A DNA stretch of 64,000 bases from Gracilaria domingensis. Its lineage: Eukaryota > Rhodophyta > Florideophyceae > Gracilariales > Gracilariaceae. Within the stretch, counting starts at the first letter, position 1. Every line of letters begins with the position of its first letter. The translations under genes and the position numbers were made by a program. The stretch lies in the NCBI GenBank assembly GCA_022539475.1, contig VCMS01000084.1:1-64000 (forward strand), written 5' to 3'. This document shows, piece after piece, positions 10,113 through 20,300 of the stretch. The notes under the pieces are model-generated. The model was not told the origin of the DNA and did not search any database. It saw only the letters and a list, made by a program, of their open reading frames with translations.

Positions 10113-12713
10113 TCCTTCCGAGAACGATCTACTACTGAACACTCCATCTCCAAATATGGGGTGTTTGATGTTTGATCTCTTCCTGTACAACCATATACCT
10201 GCTGCTTCAGCGGCGAGCGAAGTCTGTACATCCATCGTCTCCAATGTGCCTTGGAGATTCGGAGGCCACTCGTGCACCGGTTTCTCCTTGTGCTGCGCGA
10301 TGAGACTCGGTTCTCTGCAAAAAGTTGCAATGTAGGAATTGATATGAAACGGGAAATATTGGTATGACGGGAATCCTTTCGGTGCGATCCATATACGCGA
10401 AATTCTTTGCTTCCCTTCCGGGAACTTTGTCTGTACTAAATACGAGGTTTGAACGACCTCACTACTGACATTTATTCTTGCGTTGAACTCGTTACCCCAA
10501 ACCTTTCTCACATACATCACCACAGCATTGTGTTCAGCATGACCGAAGCACTGTTCATCCCTCTCACATCCAATGAAGCGTCGGAGCTCTTCCATGTCCA
10601 TGCACGCCAAGGCACTGGAAAATGTTCCTCTATAGGGATCAACCACAACGTCCCCGGGATTTGAGAACCTGGCAATGAGTTCCTTTAGCAGTGACCTCGG
10701 TTTCTGTTCGGGGCGAATCTGAACCAAGTGTATTTTGGAACGCTTCTTTACCCTCCAACGGAGTCCTTCACCAGCCTCCAGATGCGAAACCTGATCGATA
10801 ATGGAGTAATGTCCGGGGTACTGCGTGGGAACGTAGTTGAAATTTTTGTAGTTCACCATCTCCTTCTGCTCCTCGTACGCGTCTCCATTCCGGACTTCGT
10901 GCACAGCATACTCGGTTGCAGAGAACAACCGTGTTGTGTTCCTTCCGGGGTTCTTCAAAGTGTGCGTACGAGAGAGAATGAATTGCATCGGTGTGGGGTC
11001 GACTAAGAACGAAGCACTTTGCCTCCCGACTGCATCCTCCGATTTGTGCTCACGTAGAATCTCCTCCCAGTCCGCGAACTGTTCGATAGTACAGAACACT
11101 ATAAATTGACCGCCAGGGCGAAGCATTGCGGCCATCATTTCTGCAGTATTAACCATATCTTCGTCGAGAAGCTCATCATGCTTACTGTCACGTATACCAT
11201 AAGGTGGGTTTGTGAGTACGAGTTGAACATTGCCCTCTAGGGAATTATCGGAAGGGAACAGTGTACCATGAGCCTCCACTAACTCTTCATAACCAACGCA
11301 ATGCATAGAGAACTGTTGCTCCATGTTCTCTTTGACCACACCGAGAGCCTTCGTCGTTCTTACATCGCCAAAGTCGTGAGGTGGAAGAAAACCATCAGGA
11401 ACATTAGAAAGGGGGTGCGCTCCACCGTCATCATCATCCGTGTCGTCTATGAAAATGACATCCACCGGACCCAGGTCTGCACCGGATGTTTTACCGGATG
11501 TTTTACCCACCGCCCTAGCCATTGGCCTGGAGGAAATGGTTCTCTGTGCCGTAAACGTATCCTCAATCTTCACTGTGACCGTGTTGCTTCCTTCCTGACG
11601 TCCTGACAGAGTGGCCCGGGATGGCTGCTGGGAAGGTCTCAGGTTCAGCTGGACAAAAGCGGTACGAAGAGTAGCCAAATACTCATCGGAGAAAGCATCA
11701 AAGCGAGATGGAAACCATGTCCGAAGTTTCCTTCGAAAGCCTTCCAGCAGTTCCCACTTGGTAGTAGCGGACATTTTGTACAGAAATTTGTTTAAGACAA
11801 CCTTGTTCAAATCAGACAGGAACTCTTTTGACAAATCCCTTAGTTTGGTATCGATATCATCCGAGAGGGTGTGAACCCAAGGCACAGTAGCGTTGACCTC
11901 TGTGGTTGGCTTCACTTCGATCTCCAATGTTTTGAACACCGATGCTAGGCTGTATCCGGAAGAACCTGACTCAATTGCGCTGAAAGAAAGCGTCGCTTTC
12001 TCCATGGCAAGAAACGGTAACAGCATTTGTTCTGCGTCACGAAATCCAAGACTGGAAGCAAAGGAATCCCATCCTAGACATACCATTTGCACAGCATAAC
12101 CCATCAGCCTTATGTGCGCTTGGTTTGACATGACGAAACCATCCACATACGGCACATGTCTCCGAGAACCAGTTGCAGTCCTCGCCTTCTTCGCGACTGG
12201 GAGTCGCCTCTCTATAGTGATACGCTTCACTAGGGATAGATAGAAAAACTGCTGAAAACGAGTAGCAGGCTCAATCCGGAAGGTAGTTTTCTTCGTCTGC
12301 TTGGATCCGGGACCATGCTCTTTGAATAAGTCATTCCAGAACACACGCTCCATAAAAGAATTCGCGCCATCCACATTCTTATCCAAACTCCATTCGAAAA
12401 GATCCCTCACCACACGATCCTGACTCCAGTCATCAACGTCAATGATACGGACATACTTGTAGACCCGACTTATGAGCCTAACATCGGTACTTATCTTCAC
12501 TAGCTCCTGCGGCGTATAGTTTGCGTACGTGCTCTTCGTAACATCCGTGAGAAATTCCCGTGCACAAGCCAGACTGGCACGGTTTGCGACAACGTACTCA
12601 ACCAGAGCCGTGTATCCAACCTGACGAGGGGAACCAATGCCACCTCGAGACGCCGCAAACGAGTCTCTCAGCTCGAGAAGTATGCTGAACAAACGAAGGA
12701 ACCGCGTCACCAT
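10110..12713 (-). CDS. Beta-class N6/N4 DNA methyltransferase domain protein, 867 aa
   Basis: The open frame from ATG 12713 is long and uninterrupted. Residues 1-400 are of unknown function, rich in aromatic and charged residues. A hydrophobic-then-acidic patch VDVIFIDDTDDDD (417-429) looks like a SUMO-interacting motif. NPPYG at 502-506 is the catalytic motif IV of amino-methylating DNA methyltransferases. DPYRGTFSSALA at 692-703 followed by RRFIGCE corresponds to the AdoMet-binding DPFxGSGTT...RRFIGIE block. The order IV before I is that of the beta class. The predicted reaction is transfer of methyl from AdoMet to adenine N6 or cytosine N4; the target base cannot be read. The frame runs at its end into a SET-like domain (9643-10112). 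It lies next to transposon genes and has no introns. A domesticated host gene or a transposon cargo are both possible. Confidence 0.65.
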   Translation of the reverse strand: MVTRFLRLFSILLELRDSFAASRGGIGSPRQVGYTALVEYVVANRASLACAREFLTDVTKSTYANYTPQELVKISTDVRLISRVYKYVRIIDVDDWSQDRVVRDLFEWSLDKNVDGANSFMERVFWNDLFKEHGPGSKQTKKTTFRIEPATRFQQFFYLSLVKRITIERRLPVAKKARTATGSRRHVPYVDGFVMSNQAHIRLMGYAVQMVCLGWDSFASSLGFRDAEQMLLPFLAMEKATLSFSAIESGSSGYSLASVFKTLEIEVKPTTEVNATVPWVHTLSDDIDTKLRDLSKEFLSDLNKVVLNKFLYKMSATTKWELLEGFRRKLRTWFPSRFDAFSDEYLATLRTAFVQLNLRPSQQPSRATLSGRQEGSNTVTVKIEDTFTAQRTISSRPMARAVGKTSGKTSGADLGPVDVIFIDDTDDDDGGAHPLSNVPDGFLPPHDFGDVRTTKALGVVKENMEQQFSMHCVGYEELVEAHGTLFPSDNSLEGNVQLVLTNPPYGIRDSKHDELLDEDMVNTAEMMAAMLRPGGQFIVFCTIEQFADWEEILREHKSEDAVGRQSASFLVDPTPMQFILSRTHTLKNPGRNTTRLFSATEYAVHEVRNGDAYEEQKEMVNYKNFNYVPTQYPGHYSIIDQVSHLEAGEGLRWRVKKRSKIHLVQIRPEQKPRSLLKELIARFSNPGDVVVDPYRGTFSSALACMDMEELRRFIGCERDEQCFGHAEHNAVVMYVRKVWGNEFNARINVSSEVVQTSYLVQTKFPEGKQRISRIWIAPKGFPSYQYFPFHINSYIATFCREPSLIAQHKEKPVHEWPPNLQGTLETMDVQTSLAAEAAGIWLYRKRSNIKHPIFGDGVFSSRSFSEG

Positions 12714-13030
12714 AATATCCTTTCACCGGAGCTAGACTCCGTAGATGCCACGGAACATGCGCTAGTCGACATCGCTCTGCTGTTAAGACCACAGGAGGGT
12801 CTGTTTTCGATGGGCGCCATGTAACTCTCGCAAGAACTCGCGAAAGCGGAATAGACGGTGGCGATGAAACTCGCTGGAGGAGTTTTCGAAAGAGTAGTAG
12901 ACGGCGGTGATGAACCGTTATTCTAAATTCGTATTTGAGCGGGTGTTAGTCGTACACAGGAGGGTGTGAACAGGGTTCCGAGAGCGGGTGTAGTACGCAG
13001 ACTTGTGTAGAATTACCTAGTAGTGACCCC

Positions 13031-13106
13031 CCTGGTGGCCGGATGTGACGTGTTTAGACCGCAGTTTGGACCGCGGTCTGAACACTTCGCATCCGGCCAC
13101 CACAGG
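13031..13106. repeat. Nested inverted repeat
   Basis: The outer arms GGTGGCCGGATG and CATCCGGCCACC enclose inner arms GTGTTTAGACCGC (13050-13062) and GCGGTCTGAACAC (13073-13085) with one mismatch. The whole can fold into one long hairpin with an internal bulge. It could be a foldback or MITE remnant. Confidence 0.7.
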
Positions 13107-13610
13107 AGGGTACGTCTGTCTCTTGCAGATGCTAGTTTTTGGCGAGGGTCGTCCAGAAATTGGCAAGGGTCGTCCAGTAAATTTTTTGAAAAAATATCGA
13201 GATCAATTATTTCAAAATCTGCAGATAATTGCTTGGGTCGTCCAGAATCGCTGTGCAGTAAATACTGGTGGGTTTTCCACTCGTGCTAGTTCTTTAGTCG
13301 AGGGCTACCTGAACTGTATTTCGCGAAGTCTAGGTTCAGTTTCCATTAAGGTGCACATTACACGGTACCTTCTGCGGAATGATACCCTGCAACGCATGGA
13401 ATACTAGTGCTAGTACAGATGATGCCCATTATGAAATCATACCGTTTTATTCGTATCTATTCTTCTATCGACCGCTTTTGCTAACCACTACTTCGCTATA
13501 TTACATGTACCATTTCCCCATGATGGATCGGGTGTAGGCGCAATCTGCGGCAGATGCCGCAGAGGGCACCTGCACCAAATTGCGGTAACGGTAGACCACA
13601 TACGCACTCC

Positions 13611-13687
13611 GAGAGGATGAGGCGCGAAGCGCCTCATCCTCTCCGTTCGTCATGTAGGGAACCATGCCCAGATGCATGGTTCCCTAC
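13611..13687. repeat. Double hairpin
   Basis: A perfect 15-bp stem with a GAA loop (13611-13625 / 13629-13643) is followed after 10 nt by a perfect 14-bp stem with a 6-nt loop (13654-13667 / 13674-13687). Similar pairs of adjacent hairpins, unrelated in sequence, occur at 55153, 59303 and 63831. Confidence 0.8.
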
Positions 13688-13741
13688 TTGAGGAACCTGC
13701 ATCTGCAACTCGTGAGCTACGTACGCATCAAAAGTCATTTA

Positions 13742-13880
13742 CCTGTATACGCAAGCGGAAAGTATCCATAAGTTAGTCAATGATCCGTTGGATACATTTG
13801 AAATGCGATGGAACGTACCATTGATAAAGCAAAACAGAAACGTTGCGCCAGAAAAGTCGAGGGACCTAGTAACTCGCAAA
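13742..13880 (+). repeat. Direct repeat, unit 1 of 2
   Basis: About 140 bp starting CCTGTATACGCAAGCGGAAA and ending GACCTAGTAACTCGCAAA recurs at 14112-14251 with roughly ten differences by eye. The two copies lie 370 bp apart in direct orientation. They may be LTR-like or subterminal repeats of a non-coding element. Confidence 0.7.
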
Positions 13881-14111
13881 CGGAAGAAGAAGCAGGAAAG
13901 GGATCGGTTAGATTACCAGCCACCATCATCGTAAAGCGCGAAAAGGTGTCGAAGCGAGAACTCACAACCAAGGACACCAAGAATGCCCAGCAGCAAACAT
14001 ACCGCAAGATGCGATAAACGAGAGAGCAGCCTATGTCCAACCAAGTACAGAATCGCCTATCCCGAACAGCCAGAGATCGATCTTGAGAGACGAAATGAAA
14101 TTGGTCGTTTT

Positions 14112-14251
14112 CCTGTATAAGCAAGCAGAAAGTATCCATAAGTTAGTCAATGCTCCGTTGGATACAGTTGAAATGCGATAGAACGTACCATTGATAAGAG
14201 CAAAACAGAAACGTTGCGCTAGAAAAGTCGAGGGACCTAGTAACTCGCAAA
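14112..14251 (+). repeat. Direct repeat, unit 2 of 2
   Basis: Second copy of the 140-bp repeat at 13742. The 230 bp between the copies contains no recognisable gene. Confidence 0.7.
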
Positions 14252-14511
14252 AGTAACCCAAAGCTTTTTCCTGCCGTTTACATGTCGCAGAGCGCGAAGA
14301 GACGTGGTGAGGATTGGTTAGTTTAGAACAAAGATACGTAGAAGGAAATGGAAGCACGTACGAAAAGACTGCACGGAAAGACTGCAGGAATACATCCGTG
14401 AGATACGGATGCTGTCCGCTTTATGGAGGCGTCCGACGAGGGCGGAGAAAGAGAATAGGTACGCTTCATGTCCGCTTAATGGAATCCATTCTCAGCACGC
14501 TACTTCGTAAT

Positions 14512-14574
14512 CCGTCGTACTTTTTTCCGCCTCGCACTTCGTAGCGAGTGCGAGGGCGGAAAAACGTACGACGG
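14512..14574. repeat. Long imperfect palindrome
   Basis: CCGTCGTAC at 14512-14520 pairs with GTACGACGG at 14566-14574. Inside, TTTTTCCGCC...TCGCACT pairs with AGTGCGAGGGCGGAAAAA, giving an almost complete stem over 63 nt with small bulges. Confidence 0.7.
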
Positions 14575-14963
14575 AGCGGAGTAGAACGCGAGGATGGCAC
14601 GGATACGACGGTAACAAAAGATCGGACGTCGGACGGGCGGGGGCGGCGGCGGAGGGAAGAGATTTATTTTTCTGTGCGAGATTGGACAAGTGTACAGCGT
14701 ACAACGTTGGGAAACCAGGTTTATAACCAGTGGTAGATAATACGAGAAGTACACCCTTGTGTTGAGGTCGACGTGTACTACGTTCTTTTTGAACGAAAGC
14801 ACGTGATTTAACTCAAAATATATTCTCCGTTCTGAGCAACACGTCGATATTGACTGTCGCTCGACCTCCTTCTCCCTTCGGACGCCTTCCTTGCAGTCTT
14901 TGTCGTCGTTTCTCGTTCATTTCTTCTTCCCATGGTCTACTACTGTACACATAAGAAGCGTGG

Positions 14964-17480
14964 GTGCCCTTCGTTACTCGCCGAGGAGTCTTATCTCTTC
15001 AACAGCATGTCAACCATTGCCCGTTTCGTCTGAAAGCAGCGCTGGAAGACGACAATAGCCGGGCCATTCGGAGAAGCAAGCGTCTCAAGCTTTCCGCGCC
15101 GCGCCCGCATCTTCCGAAACGGTCACTGCCCTTGTCGCTTCCGAGCCTCCAGTGTCCGAGGACATCGTCGACCCACTCCGTGCGCCCTCCCATTCCGGAC
15201 ACTTCGCATTGTGTTTCTCCTTCCCGGGTCCGCGTCATTAGAGCGAGAACACGGAAGCAGTTCCGCCAGTGCCTTCTGAGGAGGCCTTGGTGATTTGCAT
15301 ATGGATTATCTCACGGTTTGTCTGGCTTCAGTAGCTTCCAACCTTGGTCATCGTGAGGCGGACGAGCTATTGGGCTACTTCGGGACCGCGATTCTCGCAA
15401 AAGCGATTCAACGAGACATAACAAGTTCAAGCGCTGTACAGAATGAAGAACGCCATTTTCGAACGATACGCCTCAAAGGACGGTTTCAATCGCAGAACTG
15501 TCTCGCCAGAAGGATGTAAGTTCAGCGCCACCTCTACACGAGAGACCCGTTCAGACACTTGTGAAACAGCTCAGTTGGCTAACAACGAAACACATTCTTC
15601 CACCTATACCTCAGACCACTCCACGAAAATATTCACCCATGTCCGGCTCTCTCGCAAGAGACGCCACTCAAAACTTAAGGAATGGTCATGGGCTCTTTGG
15701 ATAGTAGAATAGTGTGGTACTCCAAGAATAAGTTACAGTGAATCTTTCGTAGGTCTTCTGCAGGTATACACGATAAGTCTTCAACAACTCTAAAGCAAAC
15801 ATCGGTTACCGCTATCCTTTCACCTCATATTTCTCACTTCTCCGAGAGCTTCGCCGTAAGTGTATCCGTGATGACCTCACAGTAGTGGCATACTTCCTAC
15901 CACACTGATCGAGGTTTCCGCATCTGAAGCAGACGCAATGCCATTTGTTTCTAGCAAGTCTCTACGCGAGTCCAGGATGCAATCCTTCAAGAATCTCTTC
16001 GTCAAGTCTGGAGCCCATTCTAAATCTCACGCAGAAGGTTTTCAGTTCATCGGGGAAGACAAACTAAGTCGAGTGTGCATCCTCTGCTTGCAAGTTATTG
16101 TGCGGATATTCTGAGGCTAAGGACATTCTGTCATTTTCATGGGACAAAACGGAAAGCCGTGTCATAGATGCAAAGCCCTCGCTCATCTTTATGCAGTCCT
16201 ATTCCACTATTCAACGGACGTTCTCAAAAGCACACGAAAAGCATCCGAAAGACTACACAGCTATCTTGCAACATGCACAAAAGACGAGGCGGAAAGACGT
16301 CCACGTCGTGCGAGGGAGAGGAGATTCAAGGGATACTCTGATGCGTTCAATTCCATATCTCTCATTCCTTCGTTCCTCGAAACTTCGTAAGCTTGGAATG
16401 ATCCGGGATTGTCTCCATACAGTCTGTTCTCATTCGAACCATTACAACTTGCATCTCGGCATCTCAAAGTTGATAAAAGGCCACAATCGAGAGACTGCAG
16501 TCAGACACCTGTGCACCACAATAGGAACATCTGCATCGCGTTCATTTCGAACGATACGCACCAACTCCTCAACCATGCAAACGCAATTCTAGCTGCATAG
16601 AACGCGATTCTCTGCAAAGGTTTACATATCGATTTCTCCACGCAGGAGAAAGGCAAATCTTTGAATGGTATCTTCACGAAAGACGGTCTCCGTGGAATGC
16701 TGGAGGCCAAAAACTACAAAGCACTTGACATGGTCTTTCCCTTCATAGGAGCATTCTTTGACATATGCTGTGGAGAACAGGACGTTGCCCCATCACAACC
16801 GTTTTCTCTCAGTATCGGACTTGCTTCGACTTATTCAGATACAATCGTGACCCGTATTGGACTGAAAGCTGTCTCCTGTGTCTTAGTTCGGAGATTGAAG
16901 CTTCAAGCGTTCCGCAACAAAGACTCTGGCGGATTTTCATCCTCCAGACTGGAACTCTGAAGTTTCATCTCTCGATCATCTCGTGGACGATATTCGCCGT
17001 CTGGGAAGTATCAAGTACTACGACGCAGGCATATACGAACATGCACACTGCTATTTAAGAGACACTACAAAAGACGTCCAGAAGAAAGCAACGGCTGTGG
17101 AGGAGACTATTCGCTCCATTGAGCACGGACATGTTAGAAAGCAATGGAATGGCAATACTCTTACCAGCGTATCCAGGTTTACCAGGAACTTCCAACAGCT
17201 TCCTCGGTTTGCAATGAGAGGGCGTTTCTTTCACTTTACGAGCTCTTCAACATTGTGTTTCAAGTATGTCCAGTTCAAAACATGGACTGCTGTTAGAGAA
17301 ATGTTCTCAAGTACGGAACAAGGTGATTCTTGATCAGATTGGTGAACAGGCCCTTCCTCCTTTCCTCAGTCTCGTGAAAGAAACACTGGATGAGCACTCT
17401 ATTACATACTTCCCAGAAAAGACAAGGATAACTCTGGTGATTCGGCCTCGTGAAAGGCGGTTTCGTTCCGACTCTTAAAC
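14964..17480 (+). pseudogene. Plavaka/CACTA-type transposase, copy 2 (heavily decayed)
   Basis: Fragments in changing frames are homologous to copy 1. LTVCLASVASNLGHREADEL (about 15308) matches LVTYISSIATKLGRRSADEL. A CHRC-like remnant with SEAKDILSF lies near 16105. NLHLGISKLIKGHN (about 16448) matches the same block of copy 1. TKDGLRGMLEAKNYKALDMVF (16676-16738) matches TTDGIRGMLEAKDYRSLDMVF. DAGIYEHAH lies near 17026. An N-terminal segment GVLSLQQHVNHC at 14985-15020 may be the remains of a zinc finger. Many frameshifts and stops mean it cannot encode an active enzyme. It is clearly diverged from copy 1, so the two are old relatives and not a recent duplication. The minus strand of 17475-17827 has open frames that I do not recognise. 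Confidence 0.6.
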
Positions 17481-17847
17481 ACTTCGATCGTCTTCTAAGG
17501 CACTTAAGCTGGACGACCCAATACCCATCATCCAACGTGTTTCGCTTCTCCAGCATTTGGTCCCAGTAGAAAGCCAAAGTTTTCCACTGTATTGGTAGCG
17601 GAGAAGATAGAGACTTGGGTTCCCAGTAGTCCGCTCTGTTGAAATATCTCTCCTTGTTCCTGCACTTACGCACCAAGGTGGCATTCGTCGGTATTTCGAG
17701 GTTTTTTTACCCCCGCAACAAACATCGACCACATATTGAAATGCTTCTTTACGGATGGGTACAAACGATGAAAAGAACACACTCTTCTTCCCTTCGTCAT
17801 TCAAAAGCGGGGACTATCGTAGAGTAACATTCCTTGGTACGGGATTG

Positions 17848-17848
17848 N
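17848..17848. other. Ambiguous base in the assembly
   Basis: A single N sits next to a repeated AAAGGTCGCG motif (about 17858 and 17877). It marks a low-confidence assembly position just left of the palindromic array. Confidence 0.95.
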
Positions 17849-17940
17849 CTATTGCAAAAGGTCGCGTATTGTGCTAAAGGTCGCGGATCAAGTGGGTGTG
17901 AAGCGCTAGTTTTCTCTAGTTTGATATGTGTGCACGGCGT

Positions 17941-18766
17941 GTGCAGCGAAATCACTGCCAGAAGAGCCGGGAGGAGTGGTTTCGAAGGTCTCCGGAGGGT
18001 GCCAAAATGTGGCCAGAACGTGCCCGCGGGCGGAGGGGGTCGGTCGTGTTAGGGTAGCTACCCTACCACGACCGGACCCCCCCGCCCGCGGGCACGTTTT
18101 GGGCGATGTTTTGAAAAATGTGCGATATTATGCCCGCGGGCGGAGGGGGGTCGGTCGTGTTAGGGTAGCTACCCTAACACGACCGGACCCCCCCGCCCGC
18201 GGGCACGTTTTGGACGATTTTTTGAAAAATGTGCGATTTTATGCCCGCGGGCGGGGGGGGGGGGTCAGTCGTGTTAGGGTAGCTACCATAACAGGACCGG
18301 ACCCCCCCGCCCGCGAGCACGTTTTGATTGATTTTTTAAAAATGTGCGATTTTATGCCCGCGGGCGGGGGGGGTCGGTCGTGTTAGGGTAGCTACCCTAA
18401 CACGACCGGACCCCCCCGCCCGCTGGCACGTTTTGGACGATTTTTGAAAAATGTGCGATTTTATGCCCGCGGGCGCGGGGGGTCGGTCGTGTTAGGGTAG
18501 CTACCCTAACACGACCGGACCCCCCCGCCCGCGGGCACGTTTTGGACGATTTTTTGAAAAATGTGCGATTTTATGCCCGCGGGCACGTTTTGGACGATTT
18601 TTTGAAAAATGTGCGATTTTATGCCCGCGGGCGCGGGGGGTCGGTCGTGTTAGGGTAGCTACCCTAACACGACCGACCCCCCCCGCCCGCGGGCACGTTC
18701 TGGCCACATTCCGGCGCCTTCCCGGGACCTCGCAAAACACGCCGCCCCGCAGTGATTTCGCTACAC
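17941..18766. mobile_element. Foldback element with six tandem palindromes
   Basis: Inverted ends AGCGAAATCACTGC (17945-17958) and its complement (18749-18762) enclose a second inverted block, AATGTGGCCAGAACGTGCCCGCGGGC and its complement. Inside are six copies of a palindromic unit centred at about 18057, 18168, 18282, 18391, 18500 and 18658. The core GTTAGGGTAGCTACCCTAAC is its own reverse complement and is flanked by GGTCGGTCGT/ACGACCGG, G-run/C-run and GCCCGCGGGC arms. Units are joined by an A/T-rich linker (CACGTTTTGGACGATTTTTTG...GTGCGATTTTATG). The spacing is 109-114 bp except 158 bp before the last unit, where the linker is duplicated. Open frames across it are by-products of the repeat. 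Nothing codes for a transposase, so it would be non-autonomous. Confidence 0.75.
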
Positions 18767-19122
18767 CCGGCCGCCGGTACGTTGGCGCTGCTGTCCACGT
18801 GTATTTGCGGGAGTAGGCTGTACATGGAAGTGAATGAGTGTACTCTTGACTACTATGCAAAGCATTTGAAGAGCATGATTAGAGAGCGCGACCATTGCTC
18901 GCGTGAGTCATCATTGCGCGAACTCCACGACTCTAAAGCGTACAATCAGCGTGCGAGCGGCCACGGACAGGACACGGACGAGACTGGCAGTGCGCTGGGA
19001 GGAGCTGCCGAAAGCGGGGGTGCCCAGCGTAAGTCGCCATTTAAAAGGCTCGCATCCGTTCTTGTATCGTCCAGAGCGAACGTATTGTTGATATACACCT
19101 TTCACTGCAATAGCTGTTCAAC
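18767..19122. other. Gene-free spacer
   Basis: No gene is visible. A TATA-like TTTAAAAGG at 19040-19048 lies about 75 nt before the ATG of the next gene. Confidence 0.5.
19040..19048 (+). promoter_or_regulatory. TATA-like box of the 372-aa gene
   Basis: TTTAAAAGG lies 75 nt upstream of ATG 19123. The spacing resembles that of the TATAAAA of the gene at 60228-60731. The call rests on consensus and position only. Confidence 0.35.
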
Positions 19123-20241
19123 ATGAAGCCAACTCGTGTTCGAAAGCGTACGCAAAGCGTGACTCCTCGCACTCGGCGGAGCACTCGATTATTGCAAGGT
19201 GAAATGCGGGTTTCTCTGCAGATGGATATTGAGGATGAAGGAAAGGTGATAGTCGGGGAAGCGTTGTTGCATGGAATTGGAAGTGTTCTACGCCGCGAGT
19301 TGCTCGGGAAGCAATTGGACCCAGGTCTTGTGATGGTTCATAATATTCTCATCAGTCGAAGCGGTCAGACGTTCTACCCTTACCGGGCGGAGGGCCTGGA
19401 TCTTCCACAATATATCCAGGATCTCCGGACGGCCGCTCCTTGGGATGGGAAAATGATGGAACCGGTGGCAGCCAGCATTCCGGCGTCGAAGCGAGGAACG
19501 GTGAGCGCTATGAGTGAGGTGATGACGCCGACAAGCCGCACGGAGCCAATTCGAAGTTCATCAACACCGAGAGGTAGCGCATCAGTAGCACCTCCACGGG
19601 CAGGTCCGTCGTCTGTTACGAAGCGGTCTATGAAGACGAGAGCATCCCCAGCTACGAAGCGGACAGATCAAACAAAGTCTACCTCCGTTACGAAGCCCAC
19701 TGCGTCGAAAAGGGCTTCTCCTGCGATGAATCAAACCGTCGACACAAGGGGATCTTCTGCGTCGAAACAGACGGTTCAGCAGGGGACGGCTGTGCAAGAG
19801 GAGGAAGATGAGATCATAAAAGGTCCCCTTCCAGACGCGGATGCGCAATCCGCACAAGGAGCTGGTCCATCTGTACCCCAAACTGCACCAGAAACTGCGG
19901 AGCAGCAGGACGATGACGTTGTGCTTCTGTCCGCAAGAATGGCACGTTCAAGTGTTTCTGGCGAGCGGTCTGGAACACAAGGGACACCTACTCGGAGCAA
20001 GACGTACAGACGAATTCGTCAGAAGGTACCAAAGGTGAACCTCAATTCCAATTTCGTGTACAACAAACTGTGGCAGTGGAGAGAAGAAGTGGATTCTGCT
20101 ATTGGAGACCTGTTGCAGAAGATGGATGCGTTTGTTATCTATCCCGGCGATAAAAGTTGCGAAATTGTGGATAACTTCCGGTTTTCACTTCGACAGTCCA
20201 TTGTACGTGAAGTTAGGGAACAGGTCATTTCGATAAAGTAA
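19123..20241 (+). CDS. Hypothetical basic protein, 372 aa
   Basis: The product is not recognised. The N-terminus is strongly basic (MKPTRVRKRTQSVTPRTRRS), as in nuclear or DNA-binding proteins. Residues about 25-115 form a compact region that looks folded (VIVGEALLHGIGSVLRREL...YPYRAEGLDLPQYIQDL). Residues about 120-290 are low-complexity Ser/Thr/Lys/Pro with repeated TKR/TKP motifs, then an acidic patch. Residues about 300-372 again look folded (VYNKLWQWREEVDSAIGDLLQKMDAFVIYPGD...). No signal peptide or membrane segment is present. The ATG is the first after a TATA-like box and the frame ends with TAA. It has the same orientation as the palindromic element to its left but no evident link to it. 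Confidence 0.55.
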   Translation: MKPTRVRKRTQSVTPRTRRSTRLLQGEMRVSLQMDIEDEGKVIVGEALLHGIGSVLRRELLGKQLDPGLVMVHNILISRSGQTFYPYRAEGLDLPQYIQDLRTAAPWDGKMMEPVAASIPASKRGTVSAMSEVMTPTSRTEPIRSSSTPRGSASVAPPRAGPSSVTKRSMKTRASPATKRTDQTKSTSVTKPTASKRASPAMNQTVDTRGSSASKQTVQQGTAVQEEEDEIIKGPLPDADAQSAQGAGPSVPQTAPETAEQQDDDVVLLSARMARSSVSGERSGTQGTPTRSKTYRRIRQKVPKVNLNSNFVYNKLWQWREEVDSAIGDLLQKMDAFVIYPGDKSCEIVDNFRFSLRQSIVREVREQVISIK

Positions 20242-20300
20242 CTTTTATGTTTAACTATCTCTAAAAGGTTTACAACACCGAAAAGTCATGTGTTCTAACC

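Larger units (their letters stand above)
12714..14963. other. Gene-free stretch rich in palindromes and short repeats
   Basis: No convincing gene is visible. The stretch holds a nested hairpin (13031-13106), three GGTCGTCCAG copies between 13147 and 13250, a double hairpin (13611-13687), a direct repeat (13742/14112) and a long palindrome (14512-14574). These suggest debris or termini of DNA transposons. Confidence 0.5.

Noticed and set aside
18050-18060. Telomeric repeat tract
   Set aside because: TTAGGG and CCCTAA occur once each per palindrome, not in tandem; the match may be accidental.
18000-18700. CRISPR-like regular repeats
   Set aside because: The units are palindromes joined without variable spacers and the context is eukaryotic.
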